From assembly GCA_017621695.1 (NCBI GenBank), contig JAGASP010000121.1, positions 1 through 51,648 of the forward strand: 51,648 nt of DNA, in the 5' to 3' direction. Each line of letters starts with the position of its first letter. Position 1 is the stretch's first letter. A model generated the notes under the pieces. It was not told the DNA's origin, did no database searches, and saw only the letters and a list, made by a program, of their open reading frames with translations. Origin of the DNA: Clostridia bacterium (GTDB lineage: Bacteria; Bacillota; Clostridia; Oscillospirales; CAG-272). Below, piece after piece: positions 25,120 through 30,462 of this stretch. The position numbers and the translations under genes are program-made.

Positions 25120-25193
25120 AACGGTCATTTTTTCAGAAAACGCATGCTTTTTGAAAAAAGAGCAAAAAAAGAAAAATATTTTTTGAAAACCCC

Positions 25194-25222
25194 TTGACAA
25201 ATTTTATAAAATCGTGTATAAT
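25194..25222 (+). promoter_or_regulatory. Promoter of the tRNA-Leu pair
   Basis: TTGACA (25194-25199), 17-base spacer, TATAAT (25217-25222): full consensus, about 45 bases before the first tRNA. Confidence 0.93.
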
Positions 25223-25267
25223 CTATCCGTTGCCGTTTGAGACCCTCGATAAGCGGTGACGGAATAT

Positions 25268-25352
25268 GCGGGAGTGGCGGAACTGGCAGACGCGCACGTT
25301 TGAGGGGCGTGTGGTTCACACCGTACGGGTTCAAGTCCCGTTTCCCGCACCA
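25268..25352 (+). tRNA. tRNA-Leu (anticodon GAG)
   Basis: An 85-base type II tRNA with acceptor GCGGGAG/TTCCCGC, D-arm TGGCGGAACTGGCAGACGC, anticodon loop TTGAGGG giving GAG (CUC/CUU codons), a long variable arm, T-arm CGGGTTCAAGTCCCG and an encoded CCA. Read with the second tRNA-Leu from one promoter. Confidence 0.96.
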
Positions 25353-25407
25353 GCGGCAAGTTGTATCAGGCAATCGCTTGGTACAACTGCCCTGCTTAAT
25401 TGAATAT

Positions 25408-25494
25408 GCGGGCATGGCGGAATTGGCAGACGCGCTAGATTCAGGTTCTAGTCGGGGCAACTCGGTGGAGGTTCAAGTCCTCTTGCCCGCACCA
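25408..25494 (+). tRNA. tRNA-Leu (anticodon CAG)
   Basis: An 87-base type II tRNA with acceptor GCGGGCA/TGCCCGC, anticodon stem CTAGA/TCTAG and loop TTCAGGT giving CAG (CUG codon), long variable arm, T-arm with GGTTCAAGTCC and encoded CCA. Its last 22 bases are repeated with one change at 29887-29908 on the minus strand, and more distantly at 27480-27505 and 30019-30044. The accessory region starts directly after it. Confidence 0.96.
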
Positions 25495-25496
25495 AC

Positions 25497-25536
25497 AAAA
25501 ACAGAACATTTGTCTACCGACAAATGTTCTGTTTTT
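25497..25536 (+). terminator. Terminator of the tRNA operon (TACC-loop type)
   Basis: Perfect 18-bp stem, AAAAACAGAACATTTGTC with its complement, loop TACC, followed by a T-run. Its inner core TTTGTC-TACC-GACAAA recurs in the terminator at 26492-26531. Confidence 0.93.
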
Positions 25537-25542
25537 GTTTAT

Positions 25543-25745
25543 CCAAGCCGCAGGCTTGGCATATCATCCGCCGCAAGGCTTGGCATATCATCCGCCGCAA
25601 GGCGGTATATCATCAAGGGCGGCTCGCCGCCCTTGTATCTCATCACGCGCCAGCGTGCATTTTCCTGCGGCTTGATGATATACAATGCTTTGCATTGATG
25701 ATATACCGCAACAAGTTGCGGATGATATACAAGGCTTACGCCTTG
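25543..25745. repeat. Array 1: eight short hairpins with flipping linkers
   Basis: Eight short stem-loops at 25543-25559, 25568-25583 (imperfect), 25592-25605, 25614-25635, 25644-25657, 25683-25697, 25706-25721 and 25730-25745. Hairpins 1-5 are joined by 8-base linkers (C/T)AT(A/C)TCAT. From 25675 on the linkers are ATGATATA, the reverse complement. The stems differ in sequence (for example CCGCC-GCAA-GGCGG, CAATGC-TTT-GCATTG, CCGCAAC-AA-GTTGCGG). The last hairpin (CAAGGCTTACGCCTTG) contains the start of the -35 box of the next promoter. The linker scheme makes the whole block an approximate palindrome of palindromes. No coding function; see findings. Confidence 0.85.
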
Positions 25746-25771
25746 ATTTATTTACGATAGTGTGGTATAAT
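25743..25771 (+). promoter_or_regulatory. Promoter of cassette gene 1, embedded in last hairpin
   Basis: TTGATT (25743-25748), 17-base spacer ending in AGTGTGG, TATAAT (25766-25771). Nearly the same sequence drives cassette gene 2 (26748-26776). Confidence 0.85.
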
Positions 25772-25827
25772 AAACTCACCGATAAATAAGAATTTGACGA
25801 ACGCATCTTTTGGTAAAGGAGGATAAA

Positions 25828-26385
25828 ATGAGCAAACAATACAAAAGTGTCATTCGCACTTTCTTTTCAGATTATCTTAGTTGGCTTTTAATCGTATCTG
25901 TTTTATTTGTCATTAGTCTTGTTGCAACCATTGCCTTTGGTAATGCGAATGGTTTCATTTGGATTATTCCCGTCCTATTCCTCGTTATTTATTGTTTTTC
26001 ACTTCCGTTGTTAATTCTTTATTGTAAAGCCAAAAAGGATATAAAAAATAGAAATATTGAACAAATAACTATCAAATTTTTTAAAATCGAGCAAGATGAT
26101 ACATTCGGATTTAAAAACCGAGGTGGAGCGGCAGTCGGAAAGAGAAAATACAGACTTATTGACGAAAATGGTAATTACTATTTGCTCTCTACAGCAAACG
26201 AAAAAGATATGTTTTTTATGTTTCACTTTAATCCTTCTTTTTCAATAGAGATTGAGTTTTTAAAAACATCTCGGCTGGTCTTACATATGAAAATAATTGA
26301 CGAAACTCAAAAGGGCAAGAAAGTTCGAGCCAAAAAGTATAATGCTGCATCAGATTTTAGAAAAATATTTAATCACTATTTGTGA
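25828..26385 (+). CDS. Cassette gene 1: two-helix membrane protein, unknown
   Basis: A 185-residue protein with two adjacent membrane helices (about residues 18-40 and 47-66) and a cytosolic or extracytosolic C-terminal part of about 115 residues. That part has a predicted beta-rich pattern (KRKYRLIDENGNYYLLST, FSIEIEFLKTSRLVLHMKIID). The start at 25828 follows AAAGGAGG. The gene is clearly more AT-rich than the neighbouring chromosome, with Lys/Asn/Ile/Phe codons common, which suggests acquisition by transfer. It is the only gene of the first cassette-like unit. I do not recognise the family. Confidence 0.8.
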   Translation: MSKQYKSVIRTFFSDYLSWLLIVSVLFVISLVATIAFGNANGFIWIIPVLFLVIYCFSLPLLILYCKAKKDIKNRNIEQITIKFFKIEQDDTFGFKNRGGAAVGKRKYRLIDENGNYYLLSTANEKDMFFMFHFNPSFSIEIEFLKTSRLVLHMKIIDETQKGKKVRAKKYNAASDFRKIFNHYL

Positions 26386-26431
26386 TGCACACAATCAAAT
26401 TCCAATTTGTCGAGAAGGCAGCAGAGGAAAA

Positions 26432-26490
26432 AGTTGACCTTTTTTTCAGTTTTACCTACCCCAGTTGACCTTTTCACTCGTTTAAGGCAA
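26432..26490 (+). repeat. Cassette end repeat 1
   Basis: Two GTTGACCTTTT copies 31 bases apart (26433 and 26464) followed by CGTTTAAGGCAA (26479-26490), immediately before the next terminator. The same plan occurs at 27382-27443. Repeated GTTGACC-like blocks recall the multiple terminal repeats of IS21-family elements, but no IstA/IstB gene is present. Confidence 0.7.
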
Positions 26491-26491
26491 C

Positions 26492-26531
26492 AAAAAACGC
26501 ACTTTTGTCTACCGACAAAGGTGCGTTTTTT
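26492..26531 (+). terminator. Terminator between cassettes (TACC-loop type)
   Basis: AAAAAACGCACTTTTGTC pairs with GACAAAGGTGCGTTTTTT (one G-U), loop TACC. The core is identical to that of 25497-25536, but the outer stem differs with matching changes on both sides. Confidence 0.9.
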
Positions 26532-26535
26532 GAAT

Positions 26536-26755
26536 GATGTTTGCCGCAGTTCGCAAAGCGAACTGGACGGCAAGATGATGTTGGCTACGCCAATGATGAC
26601 GTCTACGCCTAATGGTGTGTGCCTGACGGCACATTGGGGCAAACATCGCATCATTGCGGAACGAAGTGGAGCAACATCATTTTGAGCAAAGCGAAAAACA
26701 TCATATCGCCGCAGGCGATGGTTCATTAAAGATACAAGGCTTCCGCCTTGATTTA
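26536..26755. repeat. Array 2: degenerate hairpin array
   Basis: Further hairpins, for example AGTTCGC-AAA-GCGAACT, TTGGC-TAC-GCCAA, ATCGCC-GCA-GGCGAT and the final CAAGGCTTCCGCCTTG. They are separated by GATGATG in the first half and by (A/C)ACATCAT or CATCAT, its complement, in the second half. It is more decayed than array 1 but ends in the same hairpin-plus-promoter. No gene is seen between 26386 and 26805. Confidence 0.75.
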
Positions 26756-26776
26756 TTGGCGGAAGTGTGGTATAAT
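26748..26776 (+). promoter_or_regulatory. Promoter of cassette gene 2, embedded in last hairpin
   Basis: TTGATT (26748-26753), 17-base spacer ending in AAGTGTGG, TATAAT (26771-26776). The AAGGCTT(A/C)CGCCTTGATTT and AGTGTGGTATAATAA blocks are shared with 25731-25773. Confidence 0.87.
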
Positions 26777-26805
26777 AAGACAAATCAACGAAGGAGGATA
26801 GGACT

Positions 26806-27366
26806 ATGAGTCAAATAAAAATCGGGGATTTTGTTACGGGATACGGTTCAGGATATTGGCAACTGATTGATATTAAACCGCATATTGCAACCGAAGATTA
26901 CAACTCGGAGGATGTTCATTGGAAAAAGGGGCAAATTATAGGTCAGTGGGCAGTTCTAAAGAAATGCTTCACGGCAAAAATGAAGCCCCGCATTGATTTT
27001 TCCTGCGAGGATTCCCGTTGGCTGAAGCCTATTTCCGACGATGTCCTTGTTGAAATAGAAAAATATTTTGAAGAGCATCCGGATTATAGGCGTAAGTTTG
27101 ATACTGCTGAAATAAAGCTACCACTGACAATAACAAACTGTTGGATTGATCTTCCGGAAGAAAAAGAAGATGAATTCAGAACAACACTTGAAAAGCTTCC
27201 TGCACAGTATACAATGGAGGAATTTTGGAAGGTTGCTAAGCACTATAAAAAATACATTTCCAAACCGCCTGCAAGATATTTGCTTAATCTTTCCATGACA
27301 CACCCTTGGGATATAGACAAAAACGCAAATAATGTTTATTCTGAATGGGAACTCATTAAAAACTGA
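26806..27366 (+). CDS. Cassette gene 2: soluble protein, unknown
   Basis: A 186-residue soluble protein without membrane helices or signal. The start at 26806 follows AAGGAGG. It opens with a beta-rich stretch (IKIGDFVTGYGSGYWQLIDI, WKKGQIIGQWAVLKKCF) reminiscent of a small barrel, followed by an acidic helical part (DDVLVEIEKYFEEHPDYRRKF, EEKEDEFRTTLEKLPAQYTM). The gene is more AT-rich than the surrounding chromosome and is the only gene of the second cassette-like unit. It is nearly the same length as cassette gene 1 but unrelated to it. I do not recognise the family. Confidence 0.8.
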   Translation: MSQIKIGDFVTGYGSGYWQLIDIKPHIATEDYNSEDVHWKKGQIIGQWAVLKKCFTAKMKPRIDFSCEDSRWLKPISDDVLVEIEKYFEEHPDYRRKFDTAEIKLPLTITNCWIDLPEEKEDEFRTTLEKLPAQYTMEEFWKVAKHYKKYISKPPARYLLNLSMTHPWDIDKNANNVYSEWELIKN

Positions 27367-27381
27367 GGTCATTGCCAGTGC

Positions 27382-27443
27382 GTTTGGACACCTTTTGTTC
27401 GTTTTTACCCTTGTTTAGACACCTTTTATCACGTTTAAGGCAA
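27382..27443 (+). repeat. Cassette end repeat 2
   Basis: GTTTGGACACCTTTT (27382) and GTTTAGACACCTTTT (27412), 30 bases apart, then CGTTTAAGGCAA at 27432-27443. It aligns with the repeat at 26432-26490 along its whole length, including the TTTTTACC(C) between the two copies. The 76-bp inverted repeat begins inside its last three bases. Confidence 0.7.
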
Positions 27444-27516
27444 TAAGAAAGGGAGCACCTCGTGTGCTCCCTTTCTTATTGGTGCAGGTTTAAAACAGGA
27501 CTTGAAGGGGGAGCGG
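27441..27516. repeat. 76-bp inverted repeat, left copy
   Basis: Exact reverse complement of 30008-30083 over all 76 bases. The outer half is a perfect hairpin (AATAAGAAAGGGAGCAC and its complement, 27442-27480). The inner half, read on the minus strand, is TCAAGTCCTGTTTT..CCTGCACCA, which resembles the 3' end of tRNA-Leu. The two copies bound 2.5 kb carrying a sigma/anti-sigma pair. An open frame starting at 27502 inside this repeat was not accepted as a gene. Confidence 0.95.
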
Positions 27517-27673
27517 CAGCAAATGACGTGCGTCGTCGCTTACTTTGCCCTGAAACAGAAAAAGGCGGATAAATCCGCGGATGCCGAAGCTACCGGATTT
27601 GCACACAAGGCCAATCCCACAACCGAGGCTCTTCTCAAGACCATCCCTTCCAAACTAAAAAACATATTTTTTC

Positions 27674-27704
27674 AACAAGCCGGTAAGCGTCTGCTTGTTT
27701 TTTC
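27674..27704 (+). terminator. Weak terminator-like hairpin
   Basis: AACAAGC (27674-27680) and GCTTGTT (27693-27699) followed by TTTT. It precedes the sigma-A promoter of the second sigma gene and may stop transcription from the left. Confidence 0.5.
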
Positions 27705-27733
27705 TTGCTATTTCAAAAGAAATATAGTATAAT
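27705..27733 (+). promoter_or_regulatory. Sigma-A promoter of sigma/anti-sigma pair 2
   Basis: TTGCTA (27705-27710), 17-base spacer, TATAAT (27728-27733), about 75 bases before the start codon. Confidence 0.75.
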
Positions 27734-27744
27734 ATTTCCAAAGT

Positions 27745-27783
27745 GAGACATATGGCCGAATGTTCCCCGTCTTGATAAGTGAA
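27745..27783 (+). promoter_or_regulatory. Candidate autoregulated ECF promoter, copy 2
   Basis: GAGACA (27745-27750) and CCGTCTTGATAAGTGAA (27767-27783), matching the element upstream of the first sigma gene (17314-17351, minus). With the sigma-A promoter just upstream this gives a plausible basal-plus-autoactivated arrangement. Inference from two examples. Confidence 0.4.
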
Positions 27784-27812
27784 GGAAGATTTTTTCAAGA
27801 AAGGAGACCGCT

Positions 27813-28355
27813 ATGACCGACTACGAGATCATTGAACTGTTTTTTGCCCGTGACGAGCAGGCCATCCGGGAAACGGACGCCAAATACGGCGCTTATTGCA
27901 CGAGTATTGCCCAAAATATTTTAAAAAGCCCCTCGGACGCCGAGGAATGCGTCAACGATACGTATTTGAAAGCATGGAACAGCATCCCACCGGAAAGACC
28001 CAATGCACTGAAGGCTTTTCTCGGGTGCATCGTCCGCCGTCTGTCTCTGGACAGATACCGCAGCTGGCACACCGCCAAGCGTGACAGAAATCTGGAGGTA
28101 GCCTTTGAGGAGCTTTCGGATTGCGTTCCCATGAGGGATGAGGACACACTCGTTTTGCGGGAGCTTTTGAATGAATTTTTGGCAAGCCTTGACCCCAGGG
28201 ATCGCATCACCTTTATGCGTCGCTACTGGTACGCCATGCCCCCCGCGCAGATCGCCAAGCTGGACAAGATTTCGGTCAACGCCGTAACCGTGCGGCTCTA
28301 TAAAACGCGCAACAAATTGCGGGATTTTCTCGCTGAAAGGGGGTATCGCGTATGA
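27813..28355 (+). CDS. ECF RNA polymerase sigma factor (copy 2)
   Basis: A 180-residue ECF sigma factor, the same length as copy 1 and aligned without obvious gaps. Region 2 includes LFFARDEQAIRETDAKYGAYC and DAEECVNDTYLKAWNSIPPE; region 4 includes DPRDRITFMRRYWYAMP and ISVNAVTVRLYKTRNKLRDF. AAAGGAG precedes the ATG at 27813. The next gene overlaps by 4 bases (ATGA at 28352-28355). It lies inside the unit bounded by 76-bp inverted repeats, whereas copy 1 is in ordinary chromosomal context, so a duplication or transfer history is likely. Confidence 0.92.
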   Translation: MTDYEIIELFFARDEQAIRETDAKYGAYCTSIAQNILKSPSDAEECVNDTYLKAWNSIPPERPNALKAFLGCIVRRLSLDRYRSWHTAKRDRNLEVAFEELSDCVPMRDEDTLVLRELLNEFLASLDPRDRITFMRRYWYAMPPAQIAKLDKISVNAVTVRLYKTRNKLRDFLAERGYRV

Positions 28356-29704
28356 AGGGCGAGCTGGTATTTGAGACCCTGGGCGGGGTAGATGCCCGAT
28401 TTGTATTGGAGGCCGCGCCTGATGCAGAGATCGCGTCTGCGGGAGCGGTATCCGGCGATATACCCACGAAAAAAGAAAAAAGACCTTTTCTGCGCAGCGG
28501 TTGGGTAGCCGCCATCCTTTGCCTTTGCGTAGGTCTTGGGATCTATGGCGGTATGATGTGGTTGGGACGAGATTCGGGGCAAACACCCGTGGGCGGCACA
28601 CGAGGGGAGGAGACAACCCAGGAGGAGAGTACTTTATCAAACGACCTTGCCATGGAGATGTACGAAGCGGCAATCCGCGATGAAATCTGCGTTTATGATG
28701 AATGTTTGGGTGAGGCAAGATTGAAAAGCTTGCGCTTCCCAAGCAACAATACAAGTTTGGATGCGTGTAAATTACTCCAAAAAGCAATATTGGATGTGGA
28801 TCAGGACGGTGTCCATGAATTCGTGATTCAATCGCCCGATTATGAGCATATCATTTTACGCTGCTATAACGGTAAGGTATACAGTTATCGTTTGGATGCC
28901 TGTGATTTTTATAAATTCAACACAGACGGAACCTTTTATTGGTGTCATTTCCCTGAATCGGGGGGAAGAGCGTGCGGACTGAGCCAAATCGCCTTTCACG
29001 GCGAAGCGATAAACGTAAAATCCATCTACAGCCTTACATATTCCGAAAATCCCGCCAAATATGATTATTTCATAGAGGGAGCGGCGGTTACGGAAGATGA
29101 ATATTATGATTTTCGCAATCAAACCGTGCGTTACGGCAGCATGAAATTTTCTCAATTTGAAATGTCCTGTTCCTATCCCATAACCGCAGAACAAGCGTGG
29201 AATATGGCAAACGCATATTGGGATCACCAAGACGGGCGCGCAGATGCCGGAGCAGGAACAGTTTGGATCTCCAAAATCGCGTTGATCGACACGCCGAATG
29301 ATGAAACGGACGCTTATCGCTTTGCTTTTCATGTCGAATGGCACTCGGGCGGTGGCTTGGAGGGATATGAATGTATGCCGCCGCGAACAATCTGCGAACA
29401 TGATCAAATACTCGTGAATGCGTTCACGGGAGAAATTACGGCAGCCACATTTGATCCGAACGGCAAGGGTGTTTCCATCGAGGAAGCCATGGAAATTGTC
29501 AAAAATGATTGTGACCATATAAATTTTGACCATGAGGAAAACGAATATCGTGTAGCGCAGGGTGTCAATGCCTCGGCTCCCGATCATTATTACGTGATCG
29601 TCGTTCAAAAATACGTTATCGATCACTATTCTGTTTATATAGAAAAATGGGTAGATAAAAATACGGGAGAAGTTATGGATCCATACTATATAAACGGCAA
29701 GTAA
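28352..29704 (+). CDS. Membrane anti-sigma factor-like protein with large sensor domain (copy 2)
   Basis: A 450-residue single-pass protein coupled to sigma copy 2. The cytosolic N-terminus has VDARFVLEAAPDAE, matching the N-terminus of the first anti-sigma protein. A basic KKEKRPFLRSG precedes the membrane helix (about residues 49-71), and a short linker leads to an extracellular part of about 360 residues. That part contains VDQDGVHEFVI, an FG-GAP/EF-hand-like DxDxDG calcium motif of the kind seen in beta-propeller or surface-sensing proteins. The C-terminal part includes a PepSY-like repeat (ITAEQAWNMANAYWDHQ and VSIEEAMEIVKNDCDH). The extracellular domain is unrelated by eye to that of the first anti-sigma protein, so the two systems sense different cues. 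Confidence 0.8.
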   Translation: MKGELVFETLGGVDARFVLEAAPDAEIASAGAVSGDIPTKKEKRPFLRSGWVAAILCLCVGLGIYGGMMWLGRDSGQTPVGGTRGEETTQEESTLSNDLAMEMYEAAIRDEICVYDECLGEARLKSLRFPSNNTSLDACKLLQKAILDVDQDGVHEFVIQSPDYEHIILRCYNGKVYSYRLDACDFYKFNTDGTFYWCHFPESGGRACGLSQIAFHGEAINVKSIYSLTYSENPAKYDYFIEGAAVTEDEYYDFRNQTVRYGSMKFSQFEMSCSYPITAEQAWNMANAYWDHQDGRADAGAGTVWISKIALIDTPNDETDAYRFAFHVEWHSGGGLEGYECMPPRTICEHDQILVNAFTGEITAATFDPNGKGVSIEEAMEIVKNDCDHINFDHEENEYRVAQGVNASAPDHYYVIVVQKYVIDHYSVYIEKWVDKNTGEVMDPYYINGK

Positions 29705-29846
29705 GGTTAAACCTTTCATCAAAGTAACGGTTCCGTCAAATGCAGGTCAGGGCAACCCCACGGAGGTTCATGCGTCTTCGCGTAGATGTATGAACCTCCC
29801 GCTCGCGTTGCTCGCCGGGAGAATCGAGAAACCAATTGCCTGAACA

Positions 29847-29908
29847 AAAATCATGGCAGAGCACACAAGGTACTCTGCCATGATTTTGGTGCGGGTAAGA
29901 GGACTTGA
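29847..29908 (-). other. tRNA-Leu(CAG) 3'-end copy followed by a terminator hairpin
   Basis: On the minus strand 29908-29887 reads TCAAGTCCTCTTACCCGC then ACCA, matching the last 22 bases of the tRNA-Leu at 25408-25494 with one change. It is followed at once by an 18-bp hairpin (AAAATCATGGCAGAG..., 29847-29887). No 5' acceptor strand or anticodon arm is present upstream, so it is a fragment, most simply an attachment-site copy or tRNA remnant. Confidence 0.75.
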
Positions 29909-30007
29909 GTCTCGTCGCTGCGACGCAAAGCCGAGTTTTTGATTTCGGCTTTGCTACGCTCCTCGGTCAGTCGCGGCTCTGACATGCCACCGGCATGTCA
30001 TTCACTA

Positions 30008-30083
30008 CCGCTCCCCCTTCAAGTCCTGTTTTAAACCTGCACCAATAAGAAAGGGAGCACACGAGGTGCTCCCTTTCTTATTG
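30008..30083. repeat. 76-bp inverted repeat, right copy
   Basis: Exact reverse complement of 27441-27516. In this orientation the plus strand reads tRNA-Leu-like TCAAGTCCTG..CCTGCACCA (30019-30044) followed by the hairpin 30045-30082. Confidence 0.95.
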
Positions 30084-30215
30084 TTTATGAACTCACTCGT
30101 TAATACAATGAAACCTTGAAAACGGAAATTGTGCATTTATTCCCTTAAAACAAGGGCGTTTTTGAGGGAAAGTTCGCTAATTTAATGGAAAGAAAATATA
30201 TTTTCTCAAAACCTC

Positions 30216-30244
30216 TTGACTTTTTCGCCGTTTAGAGTGATATA
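30216..30244 (+). promoter_or_regulatory. Promoter of the recombinase remnant operon
   Basis: TTGACT (30216-30221), 17-base spacer, GATATA (30239-30244). Confidence 0.6.
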
Positions 30245-30267
30245 TACAAGCACTCGGAGGTGAGCGT

Positions 30268-30462
30268 ATGAACAAAGAACAAGGACGGGCGGAGCGTGAC
30301 TACCGCCTGGTAAAAGCCGTTTTTATGACGTTGCGCGATAAAGGAATCATCACGGATGAGGAGCTTTCGGCATTCAAGAAGGAGTGCGTCTGCAGGCTCA
30401 AGCCGATGGTGGGGGAATTGGAGGTGAACAGTATTGCCGAAGAGAAAGGTTACACAGGTTGA
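30268..30462 (+). CDS. Small SHOCT-like protein next to a serine recombinase
   Basis: A 64-residue protein with a C-terminal SHOCT-like helix pair (FMTLRDKGIITDEELSAFKK). GGAGGTG precedes the ATG. Such short genes commonly sit directly upstream of large serine recombinases of gut Clostridia mobile elements, as here, where its end overlaps the recombinase start by about 29 bases. It seems intact although the recombinase is broken. Its role is unknown, possibly as an accessory to the recombinase. Confidence 0.7.
   Translation: MNKEQGRAERDYRLVKAVFMTLRDKGIITDEELSAFKKECVCRLKPMVGELEVNSIAEEKGYTG

Larger units (their letters stand above)
29705..30267. other. 563-base region of hairpins and tRNA-Leu 3'-end copies
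   Basis: No gene is supported here. From left to right it holds a hairpin with GGAGGTTCA/TGAACCTCC arms (29762-29798), a minus-strand terminator-like hairpin (29847-29887), a copy of the tRNA-Leu(CAG) 3' end (29887-29908, minus), and further hairpins. These include GTCGC/GCGAC near 29912-29924, GCAAAGCCGA..TCGGCTTTGC around 29923-29956 and GACATGCC/GGCATGTC around 29981-30000. The right 76-bp inverted repeat (30008-30083) and a promoter at 30216-30244 complete it. The hairpin run followed by a CCA-ended tRNA-like tail on the minus strand could be a structured RNA or an attachment region. Confidence 0.6.

Noticed and set aside
23824-25200. 458-codon minus-strand open frame
   Set aside because: Antisense to the GH109-like gene and crosses its promoter; no family motifs.
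25543-25745. CRISPR array
   Set aside because: Unit lengths are 22-30 bases with variable stems and only an 8-base constant linker; the constant parts reverse orientation. There are no cas genes. It is a hairpin array.
26432-27443. Classical integron attC sites
   Set aside because: CGTTTAAGGCAA does not match the GTTRRRY/RYYYAAC core sites, and no IntI is present. Cassette-like layout is kept as a finding without naming it an integron.
27502-27732. 76-codon open frame starting inside the left 76-bp repeat
   Set aside because: It begins in the tRNA-like part of the repeat, crosses a terminator-like hairpin and a sigma-A promoter and shows no recognisable domain; coding is not supported.
29887-29995. 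Complete tRNA gene on the minus strand
   Set aside because: Only the T-loop/acceptor 3' part matches; no matching 5' acceptor strand, D-arm or anticodon arm is found upstream.
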